From CAZPWQ01 sp964590495 (GTDB lineage: Bacteria > Bacteroidota > Rhodothermia > Balneolales > Balneolaceae): a stretch of 17,123 nucleotides of DNA. The first letter of the stretch is position 1; the number at the start of each line of letters is the position of its first letter. Below the pieces are notes generated by a model, which saw nothing but the letters and a program-made list of their open reading frames with translations, searched no databases and was not told where the DNA came from. The stretch spans positions 1 through 17,123 of the forward strand of contig CAZPWQ010000074.1 in the NCBI GenBank assembly GCA_964590495.1. Reading direction: 5' to 3'. The translations under genes were made by a program, and so were the position numbers. This document shows, piece after piece, positions 1 through 6,050 of this stretch.

Positions 1-41
1 AGACAGCGCAACGTAATGAGACCAGTCTTTCAAGGCTGGGC
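1..41 (-). repeat. Inverted partial copy of the 9330-9437 structured element
   Basis: Read on the minus strand, these bases match about 9331-9371 with one difference near position 21. The copy contains the CCAG..CTGG hairpin, the CTCATTAC arm and the start of the CTGTCT arm, and is cut by the window edge. Together with the copy at 9330-9437 it forms an inverted pair about 9.3 kb apart. Confidence 0.85.
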
Positions 42-51
42 GGTCGGGAAC

Positions 52-126
52 ATGGCTTCCTCCACCGGAGGTGGCGGGGCCCGGCATGCCGAACCAGAGG
101 TCCGGCACGAGGGTGGAGGAAGCTAT
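52..126. repeat. Long stem-loop with nested hairpins
   Basis: Positions 55-66 (GCTTCCTCCACC) are perfectly complementary to 112-123. The stem extends to 52-66/112-126 with one G-T wobble. Inside it, 87-95 pairs with 99-107 apart from one mismatch. CCACC at 62-66 could instead pair with GGTGG at 70-74, so two exclusive folds are possible. No ORF is credible here. It adjoins the inverted copy of the 9330-9437 element and may be part of the same mobile or structured unit. Confidence 0.65.
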
Positions 127-179
127 CATGATTTGGGCTTATAATTTTATACCTGCACGCAAAAGACGGGGCGGCTCAG

Positions 180-370
180 AATGGAGACGAGAGGTGGAAT
201 TGGCAGGTGGGCAAATAATCCATGTCGTGTTTAATCCCTAATACCGGGCAAATCTTCCCTCTCCCCGTGGGAGAGGGACTGAGGGAGAGGGCGAAAAAGG
301 CACCAAACACTAAGTGTTCTGAGTGTCTTAGTGGGTAAAAAAGGAGGAATGGAGGAATGGAGACGAGAGG
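180..370. repeat. Small intergenic repeats: 15-bp direct repeat and two hairpins
   Basis: AATGGAGACGAGAGG occurs at 180-194 and 356-370. Between them, 257-265 (CCCTCTCCC) pairs perfectly with 269-277 across a CGT loop, a form typical of REP sequences. CACTAAG at 308-314 pairs with CTTAGTG at 327-333; a sister of this last hairpin lies at 7320-7337, just after pabB. Nothing here looks coding. Confidence 0.65.
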
Positions 371-505
371 AATGGAACGCGGATAACACAGATTGGGCTG
401 ATTTGCACGGACAGGCTTTATTAATGTTCAATTTTTAGTTTTGAATTTTTTATTCATCACCATCCGCGTTATTCCGTTTGATCTGTGTCATCAGTGTTCC
501 ATTCC
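369..505. repeat. GGAATGGAAC imperfect inverted repeat, copy 1
   Basis: The left end GGAATGGAAC (369-378) is matched in reverse complement by GTTCCATTCC (496-505). Inner words such as ACACAGAT and GCGGAT recur in inverted order. A second copy with the same layout lies at 12038-12187. This is a dispersed non-coding repeat family; the sequence gives no sign of function. Confidence 0.7.
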
Positions 506-627
506 AAAGGGGCACCCAATTATTCTTTATCAAATTTGAAAGTAATTTTCTTACCTTATGTCCGCAGGGAAGGGTTGTTGAAACACCAACATCCGGATGA
601 AGTATATGAGCAACTGAGAGGGTTGCT

Positions 628-2445
628 ATGGACATAAAATTAATAACATATTTTTTAGCAGGTTTTATCTTAATGACAACAGGAAACTCGAACGGCCAGC
701 AGAATAAACACACCGGCAAATATCACACTCCGGAATGGGCAAAACATGTAGTATGGTATCAGATATTTCCCGAGCGTTTCAGAAACGGTGACCCGGGTAA
801 TGACCCCACACGTGAGAGGGTCAGAGGTCCGGAAGGCTGGGAAATTTCTCCATGGACCGGCGACTGGTATCGACAGTCGGACTGGGAAAAATCGATGGGC
901 GAATCATTCCGGAAAGGTATTTTCCACCGCCGTTACGGTGGTGACTTGCAGGGTATTATTGAAAAACTGGATTACCTGAAAGATCTGGGAATCGGCGCTA
1001 TTTACCTAAATCCCGTCTTTGATGCCGTTTCCCTGCATAAATACGATGCCAGCTACTATCATCATGTGGATCGTTTTTTTGGTCCCGATCCCGAAGGGGA
1101 TATCGCTATCATGGAAGAGGAGGATCCCGACGATCCATCCACATGGCAGTGGACCTCTGCCGACAAGTTGTACCTGAAGCTGATCGAAGAAGTGCACAAA
1201 CGGGATATGTATATTGTTATGGACGGGGTTTTCAACCACACGGGTACCGATTTCTGGGCATTCCGGGATCTGAAAGAGAAGCAGCGGGAATCCCAGTACC
1301 GGGAATGGTATGATGTGATCTCCTTTGATGGCGGGAATAACGGGGAGGAAACGGAAGATGAATTTAACTATAACGGCTGGTGGGGTTTTAAAAGCCTTCC
1401 CGAGTTGAAAGAGGTGGAAGGGAACCTGGTGAAGCCGGTGCGGGACCATATTTTTACCATTACCCGCCGGTGGATGGACCCAAACGGCGATGGCGACCCC
1501 TCTGACGGTATTGACGGATGGCGTCTGGATGTGCCGGAGGAGGTGGGTAAACCTTTCTGGCTGGAATGGAGTGCCCTGGTCAGGGAGATCAATCCCGATG
1601 CCTATATTGTGGGCGAAATCTGGACGGACAAAGCCCGGGAATACATCAATGGCGAGCTGTTTACTGCTGTCATGAACTATCAGTTTACCAAAAATGTGCA
1701 GGATTTTATGATCAACCAGTCTATTTCGGCGATTGATTTTCTGAGCCGGCTTCGGAACGTCCGGCAGGCATTTCCCTCTGAAGCCAATTATGTGATGCAG
1801 AATCTGATGGATAGTCACGATACGCCGCGTGTAGCTTCCATGGTGGTTAATCCGGGGCGCGAGTTTGATGAAAGGGGCAAACCTGAAGAGGGTTTTGATG
1901 TGCGAAAGCCGAATGAAGAGGAGCGAAAGGTGCAGAAGCTTATTTCTCTTTTCCAGTATACCTATGTCGGGGCGCCGATGATCTATTACGGAACTGAGTC
2001 GGGTATGTGGGGTGCTGACGATCCCGATGATCGCAAGCCGATGGTCTGGGAAGAATTCGAATATGAGCCGGAAGCAACACACCCGCTTGACGAAATGCGT
2101 CCGGTGGATGATAATAATTTTGACCGTGACCTTTTCAGCTGGTACAAAAATCTGGGCGATATACGGAATGAATATATGGTTTTCCGAACCGGCGAATTCA
2201 AGCAGATGATGATCGATTCCGATGGTCAGTCGTTTGCTTTTGCGCGTTTTCTGAGTCCGGCTAAATTCGCAATCGTAGTTATCAACCGGTCGCCGGAAGA
2301 GCGGGAGCTGCATATCCCCCTGGAGCATTTCGTGGTAAAGGAAAACGGGCTGACCGACCTGCTTAATTCACAACCGGCCACCGTTGAGGACCGTGTGATT
2401 AAAATTACGTTACCCGCTGTCTCTGGAGCCGTGCTGGTACCGTAG
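628..2445 (+). CDS. Exported GH13 alpha-amylase-family glycosidase (neopullulanase/cyclomaltodextrinase-like)
   Basis: Predicted glycoside hydrolase acting on alpha-glucans or maltooligosaccharides, probably in the periplasm. The four GH13 regions are present: DGVFNHT (D199-T205), GWRLD with the nucleophile D301, VGEIW with the acid/base E330, and MDSHDTPR with the stabiliser D398. Residues 1-24 look like a signal peptide (hydrophobic core 6-17, cut near SNG-QQ), with no lipobox cysteine. The (beta/alpha)8 barrel runs from about residue 38 to 510, followed by a C-terminal beta domain to 605. The usual N-terminal CBM34-like domain of neopullulanases is absent or too short to see. The GAGAGGG run just before the ATG supports the start. 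No SusCD-like or transporter genes are adjacent, so it seems monocistronic. The family is secure; exact substrate specificity is not. Confidence 0.93.
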   Translation: MDIKLITYFLAGFILMTTGNSNGQQNKHTGKYHTPEWAKHVVWYQIFPERFRNGDPGNDPTRERVRGPEGWEISPWTGDWYRQSDWEKSMGESFRKGIFHRRYGGDLQGIIEKLDYLKDLGIGAIYLNPVFDAVSLHKYDASYYHHVDRFFGPDPEGDIAIMEEEDPDDPSTWQWTSADKLYLKLIEEVHKRDMYIVMDGVFNHTGTDFWAFRDLKEKQRESQYREWYDVISFDGGNNGEETEDEFNYNGWWGFKSLPELKEVEGNLVKPVRDHIFTITRRWMDPNGDGDPSDGIDGWRLDVPEEVGKPFWLEWSALVREINPDAYIVGEIWTDKAREYINGELFTAVMNYQFTKNVQDFMINQSISAIDFLSRLRNVRQAFPSEANYVMQNLMDSHDTPRVASMVVNPGREFDERGKPEEGFDVRKPNEEERKVQKLISLFQYTYVGAPMIYYGTESGMWGADDPDDRKPMVWEEFEYEPEATHPLDEMRPVDDNNFDRDLFSWYKNLGDIRNEYMVFRTGEFKQMMIDSDGQSFAFARFLSPAKFAIVVINRSPEERELHIPLEHFVVKENGLTDLLNSQPATVEDRVIKITLPAVSGAVLVP

Positions 2446-2570
2446 GGATTTGTTTATTGGTAATTTGTTATCGCCACAGATTTACACTGATTGGAACAGA
2501 TTATTTTATGTATATCCGTCGGACATCGCTGGTAGTTGATTGGGGCAATTAAACAAAAACTATCTATAAT

Positions 2571-2808
2571 GTCATTCCGAGCGAAACCGCCGGTTGGATA
2601 TATGATTGGGGCTGTTTCTTCAACGGCGGTGAAGTCGAGGAATCTCATCCGCTATGAAATGGCAGTTTGTTAACAAAAGATTATGATTAGTTGCTCTTGC
2701 TTTTGAAATGTAACCGGTAAAGAGTAATTGCCTTGCCACGCGGATGATCCCGACAGCTGTCGGGACACTCCGCATCGGAAAACCCGCCAATGCTACGGTC
2801 GGAATGAC
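2571..2808. repeat. Composite palindromic element, GTCATTCCGAG subtype
   Basis: It begins with GTCATTCCGAG (2571) and ends with GGAATGAC (2801-2808). The left half has an internal stem ACCGCCG..CGGCGGT and closes with GTCGAGGAATCTCATCCG near 2650. The right half opens with GCGGATGAT and carries the perfect 16-bp palindrome CCCGACAGCTGTCGGG (2749-2764). The layout matches the 2941-3115 element, but the end sequences and modules differ, so I treat it as a related subfamily. Confidence 0.65.
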
Positions 2809-2940
2809 GCCGTTGGTGGAATTGTGGGGAGGTATTTATAAACCACCTGCATTAATCCGGTCTTTGAATCGATGGAGGGAACGAATTCCGGTAAGCAATA
2901 GCTGAAGGCTGGCGGTGGGAAATAGCATCGTATTCCACTG

Positions 2941-3115
2941 TGTCATCCTGAGTGGAGGTTTCGGCGGGTTTCCGAAACCGGAATCGAAGGATCTCCCTAA
3001 ATCGAGTATTAACCGGTGAAGGAGATATACTTTTAAGTGAGCAGCCAGGTAACGGAGATCCTTCGACTACGTCCGGGCATTAAAACCACATGCCCGTCCT
3101 TCGCTCAGGATGACA
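2941..3115 (+). repeat. Composite palindromic element, copy 1 (about 175 bp)
   Basis: The left arm is TGTCATCCTGAG...GGATCTCC (2941-2996) with an internal hairpin of TTTCGG/CCGAAA type. The spacer is 2997-3053. The right arm is the inverted form GGAGATCC...GGATGACA (3054-3115) with a different internal hairpin of GGGCAT/ATGCCC type. Copy 2 (5686-5863) is the same element in opposite orientation, including a recognisably related spacer. It ends 44 bp before the next start codon. Confidence 0.85.
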
Positions 3116-3159
3116 CAATATGGGTTCCTTAATCATGAAATCACAACACTAGCGCCATC

Positions 3160-3705
3160 ATGCGTATCGACCCCAAATACTTCAATACCTTTCTTATCAT
3201 CGTGGCTGTTGTGGGAGCGATTGTTATAGCATTATTCACCTATGCAAACCTCACCGGAGACGAGCAAATATTCAAGGATCGGATAAATGACCAGGATTCC
3301 CTGCGAACCGTCTACTGGCATCCTGTGGAAGAAGGGGACAGCCTGCGTATCGATGATTTCCGCGGGAATATCGTCGTCCTTGATTTCTGGACGGAACGTT
3401 CCGGTGCGTCGGTATCCTCCCAAAAACAACTGGCGGAGGTTAAAGCAGAGTACGGTGACAGGCTCAGGGTAATTGCAGCGTCGGTGGGACAACGGGAGCA
3501 GGAGATCCGGAATTATATTCAAAAGAAGGACTATCCCTTCATTTTTGTTACAGGTTCGCAGCATTTTTCGTCGTTTAACGTCCCGGCGATTCCGGCTCAG
3601 CTTGTTTATGATCCGGGGGGAGGTATTCACAGTATCTTTATCGGCTATAGAAGCAGTGCGCAATACGACAGTCTGAGAACTATAATCGATCAGGAAATGA
3701 ATTAG
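3160..3705 (+). CDS. Membrane-anchored TlpA/ResA-like thioredoxin-fold protein lacking cysteines
   Basis: A 181-residue protein with one N-terminal membrane segment (about 8-28) and a thioredoxin-like domain (about 55-180) that should face the periplasm. The strand pattern is typical: VVLDFW (72-77) leads to the position of the redox motif, and VPAIPAQLVYD (141-151) holds the cis-proline P145. Where TlpA/ResA proteins have WCxxC, this one reads RSGAS (80-84), and the whole protein contains no cysteine. It therefore cannot carry out dithiol chemistry. A non-redox role such as binding, scaffolding or chaperoning is an inference. The start is fixed by a stop codon shortly upstream. The Shine-Dalgarno signal is weak. 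Repeat-rich DNA separates it from both neighbours, so no operon is suggested. Confidence 0.82.
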   Translation: MRIDPKYFNTFLIIVAVVGAIVIALFTYANLTGDEQIFKDRINDQDSLRTVYWHPVEEGDSLRIDDFRGNIVVLDFWTERSGASVSSQKQLAEVKAEYGDRLRVIAASVGQREQEIRNYIQKKDYPFIFVTGSQHFSSFNVPAIPAQLVYDPGGGIHSIFIGYRSSAQYDSLRTIIDQEMN

Positions 3706-3805
3706 CGCGGTGTATTCGGCCGCGGATTTGCACGGACGGCCACGGATTGGGGTTGTGGCAAACAGCGTTATCTCTCCCTCCTCGAGGGTGTTCAGGCAAT
3801 AAATT

Positions 3806-3847
3806 CCCCTTAACAAAGGGGGTGCGGCTTTAGCCGCGGGGGTTGTT
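3806..3847. repeat. Double-hairpin GGGGGTTGTT repeat
   Basis: CCCCTT (3806-3811) pairs with AAGGGG (3816-3821). After a short link, GCGGC (3824-3828) pairs with GCCGC (3833-3837), followed by GGGGGTTGTT. The hairpin-hairpin-G-run plan is shared with 5538-5587 and 9079-9133, although the second stems differ in sequence. Confidence 0.6.
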
Positions 3848-3931
3848 TCTATGGAAATGGCTTAATTATCGTGACAGCAATATTTGTAAATAGGAAGTTT
3901 TGTTGGATTTCACGTTATATTTCTTAGACAT

Positions 3932-4003
3932 AGATGGTCCAACAACCCCCTTTAATTCCCCCTTTGCTACCGTGTCCGACTGCCGGCGGAAGGGGGATTT
4001 TTA
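3932..4003 (+). repeat. Inverted partner of the right-edge repeat, with expanded hairpin loop
   Basis: Bases 3932-3968 are the exact reverse complement of 17081-17117 (37 of 37). At 17081 and beyond the C-run pairs directly with a G-run (CCCCCTT/AAGGGGG). Here about 22 extra bases (3969-3990) sit in the loop before AGGGGGATTTTTA resumes. No coding potential is seen. Confidence 0.85.
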
Positions 4004-4278
4004 CCAGCTCAAACATAGTCATTCATAGATAACCTGTTTCTTTTGGAATTAAAATTCCCAAAATAAATTATACGAGCTAACATATAGCTGAAGAAAACAA
4101 AAGAAGCGACTCAAAAAGAATTGCGGTCAAACACATGGAAGACTATTGCTTATCCCCCCTCGGGTGAATTAATCCCTCCCCTCAAGGGAAGAGGGGTTTC
4201 AATCGTTATCATCTGTGAATATCTGTGGCTATCTTTTATTATCACATATTTGCTCGTTAGCTACGGATTTTCACCAAA

Positions 4279-4294
4279 CCTCCCCGACGGGAGG
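4279..4294. repeat. Short REP-like hairpin
   Basis: CCTCCC (4279-4284), loop CGAC, then GGGAGG (4289-4294), preceded by ACCAAA. It shares the ACCA-stem layout of the nearby hairpins at 4318-4474. Confidence 0.55.
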
Positions 4295-4317
4295 TGACTG
4301 AAATGTGCTAAATTAAG

Positions 4318-4430
4318 CTACCGACCAGATCTTCCTAACGGAAGATAAATCCCAAAGGTGTGAGGGAACTTAGTTCCCGAACGGTTTGCCGGCATTGCCT
4401 TTCGTTCCGTCAGGAACGTCTGGTCGGTAG
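4318..4430. repeat. Inverted pair of REP-like units (CTACCGACCAGA heads)
   Basis: CTACCGACCAGA at 4318-4329 is perfectly complementary to 4419-4430. Each head is followed inward by a hairpin of CCTRACGG type: ATCTTCC/GGAAGAT on the left, and CGTTCC/GGAACG on the right. A third hairpin, GGGAAC/GTTCCC (4364-4378), lies between them. This head-plus-hairpin inverted arrangement resembles REP/BIME elements mobilised by REP-associated tyrosine transposases (known class); no transposase is in the window. Confidence 0.75.
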
Positions 4431-4443
4431 AAACAAATATTTA

Positions 4444-4474
4444 ACCAAAGACATGTTCCGCAGGAACATTTGGT
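4444..4474. repeat. REP-like hairpin before pabC
   Basis: ACCAAA (4444-4449) and ATGTTCC pair with GGAACAT and TTTGGT (ending at 4474) around a GCA loop, with a small bulge on the left. It ends 47 bp before the class IV aminotransferase start, so it may fall in that gene's leader if transcription starts upstream. Confidence 0.6.
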
Positions 4475-4521
4475 GATATATTCAGCTTACACCAATTCAA
4501 ACCGCAAGATGTATCAATAAC

Positions 4522-5370
4522 ATGAAAATTATAATTGACGGATCGATTACAGAAGCGGATCAACCGGCGGTGCCGGTTATCTCGCGGGGACTTATGTATG
4601 GGGAAGGCTGTTTCGAAACCTTCCGTACATATAACGGACACACATTCTTACTGAAAGATCACCTTGAAAGATTGCAGGCGGGACTCATATTTCTCGGCCT
4701 GTCCCTGCCGGATGAATTGAAAAAGGAATCTTTGTCCCCGTTACTAGCGGAATTACTGGAGAAGAATAACCTGCAGCAGAAAGATGCCATTATCCGGCTT
4801 CAGGTATGGCGGGAAGGGGAGCGGGGTTACAGCACCCGAGCTCCCGGAGAAGTTCATTTTTCAGTGACAGCCACTGAATGTCCCGAAAGTTTTTCTCCGC
4901 TCCGACTTATGACTGTAGATACCCGGAGAATCCCTTCCGTGTCGCTGCCGTCGGATTTTAAGTTTACAAACGGGATTAACTATATATTGGCTGCCCGTGA
5001 AGCGGAAAAGCAGGGAGGCGACGATGCCCTGATGCAAACAACAGACGGCTGGATTTCCGAAACCACCATAGCGAACATATTTTGGCTGAAGGATGATACC
5101 GTCTATACACCCTCGGCAGAATGTGATATATTACCCGGTATCACCCGGAATATCGTGTTAAAATTATCGCGGGAAATGGAGATGACAACAGAGGAAGGCG
5201 AATATCTCACTGAACAGCTCAATGAAGCGGAAGCGGTATGGATCTGCAACTCCGTACGGGAGGTACTCCCCGTAAAAGAGATCAACAGCCTGGAGTTCGA
5301 TACCGGTCACGACTTCCTGCAGCAGCTGGTTGAGAATTTCGAGAGCTACCGAAATGAGCACCTGGTGTAA
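4522..5370 (+). CDS. pabC: Class IV aminotransferase, probable 4-amino-4-deoxychorismate lyase
   Basis: A PLP-dependent fold-type IV enzyme of 282 residues, the usual family length. Visible signatures are RGLMYGEGCFETFR (22-35), R50 in LLKDHLERL, the likely PLP lysine K147 in SDFKFTNGINYILAAREA (144-161), and E180 in WISETTIANIF (177-187), which binds the pyridine nitrogen in this family. Relatives include branched-chain aminotransferase, D-amino-acid transaminase and ADC lyase, which are hard to separate by motif. Assignment to ADC lyase, which releases pyruvate from aminodeoxychorismate to give p-aminobenzoate, rests mainly on pabB being the next gene on the same strand. About 680 bp of repeats lie between them, so co-transcription is uncertain. 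The start is the first ATG after the hairpin repeats. Confidence 0.85.
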   Translation: MKIIIDGSITEADQPAVPVISRGLMYGEGCFETFRTYNGHTFLLKDHLERLQAGLIFLGLSLPDELKKESLSPLLAELLEKNNLQQKDAIIRLQVWREGERGYSTRAPGEVHFSVTATECPESFSPLRLMTVDTRRIPSVSLPSDFKFTNGINYILAAREAEKQGGDDALMQTTDGWISETTIANIFWLKDDTVYTPSAECDILPGITRNIVLKLSREMEMTTEEGEYLTEQLNEAEAVWICNSVREVLPVKEINSLEFDTGHDFLQQLVENFESYRNEHLV

Positions 5371-5537
5371 CTTATTAACAAGAAACTTAGTGCATGAATC
5401 TTAGTTGCGAACACTACTTCGGCGAACGGGCAGAGCTGTTAAGATCTCAGTCAAGTATACGAATCGTGTCATCCTGTCCGCCGGCTGGCGGATATTGTAG
5501 TAGTTTGATAATCGTTGACAGTTTGGTTTGGAAAAAT

Positions 5538-5587
5538 CCCCTCTTGAGAGGGGTGGCCGCCGTGATTTTCGGCGGTCGGGGTGTGTA
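5538..5587. repeat. Double-hairpin GGGGTG repeat
   Basis: CCCCTCT (5538-5544) pairs with AGAGGGG (5547-5553). CCGCCG (5557-5562) then pairs with CGGCGG (5570-5575), followed by a CGGGGTGTGT tail. A related copy at 9079-9133 keeps the plan and tail but has a different second stem (GCTCA/TGAGC). Confidence 0.65.
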
Positions 5588-5641
5588 GGTGTGTGCCTTC
5601 TACCCGTCATGTTATTACTTTTTTCAGCGACGAAAAAAGTA

Positions 5642-5945
5642 ATCCCTCCAATGATTCAAAGGCCGGGGGAAATGTTTACCCTTCGTGTCATCCTGAGCGG
5701 AGAACGGGCATTGGTTTTTAATGCCCGGACATAGTCGAAGGATCTCCGTGACTGGGCTGATAACGTGATACAGCGCGTCTTCTTTACCAGTCAATAGCTC
5801 GATTTGGGGAGATCCTTCGGTTCCGTTTTCGGAAACCCGCCGAAAACTCCACTCAGGATGACACTGTGGATTAAAATGTTGTTTTTCACTGCCAACTGCC
5901 GCTGCCTACCGCCAACCGACATCCCTCCAACGATTCAAAGGCCGG
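5642..5945. repeat. 25-bp direct repeats flanking composite element copy 2
   Basis: A 25-bp word starting ATCCCTCCAA and ending CAAAGGCCGG occurs at 5642-5666 and 5921-5945 with a single T/C difference. The two copies bracket the palindromic element at 5686-5863, with 19 bp on the left and 57 bp on the right in between. They may be an old insertion duplication or independent repeats. Confidence 0.7.
5686..5863 (-). repeat. Composite palindromic element, copy 2 (about 178 bp), inverted relative to copy 1
   Basis: The left arm TGTCATCCTGAG...GGATCTCC (5686-5747) carries the GGGCATT/AATGCCC hairpin. The right arm GGAGATCC...GGATGACA (5808-5863) carries the TTTTCGG/CCGAAAA hairpin. Reverse complementing the whole unit gives the module order of copy 1. 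The spacer (5748-5807), reversed, shares AAATCGAG and following words with the copy 1 spacer. Confidence 0.85.
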
Positions 5946-6050
5946 ATTCTTTTCTTCTAACTGACTTTTGTCAACGAATTAAATAACTTCTATAAAAATG
6001 ATAGAGCACCGAAAGAGTCGGGGAAATTACAACACTGGAAATAACAAAGC

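Noticed and set aside
257..277. Rho-independent terminator at the CCCTCTCCC hairpin
   Set aside because: No T-tract follows on either strand and no gene ends nearby.
1006..2328. Long open frame on the minus strand (440 codons) opposite the amylase gene
   Set aside because: It is an antisense shadow: the plus-strand frame holds all GH13 motifs, while this one has no recognisable domain and biased His/Pro/Ile content.
2941..3115. CRISPR array
   Set aside because: Repeats are inverted, few and unevenly spaced, with no regular direct repeats or spacers and no cas genes.
3232..3816. Minus-strand open frame of 194 codons over the thioredoxin-like gene
   Set aside because: It overlaps the plus-strand gene almost entirely, has no family features and extends into repeat DNA.
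5394..5588. Short ORFs in the repeat-rich region between the pab genes
   Set aside because: They translate hairpin repeats that recur elsewhere in other frames, so they are not genes.
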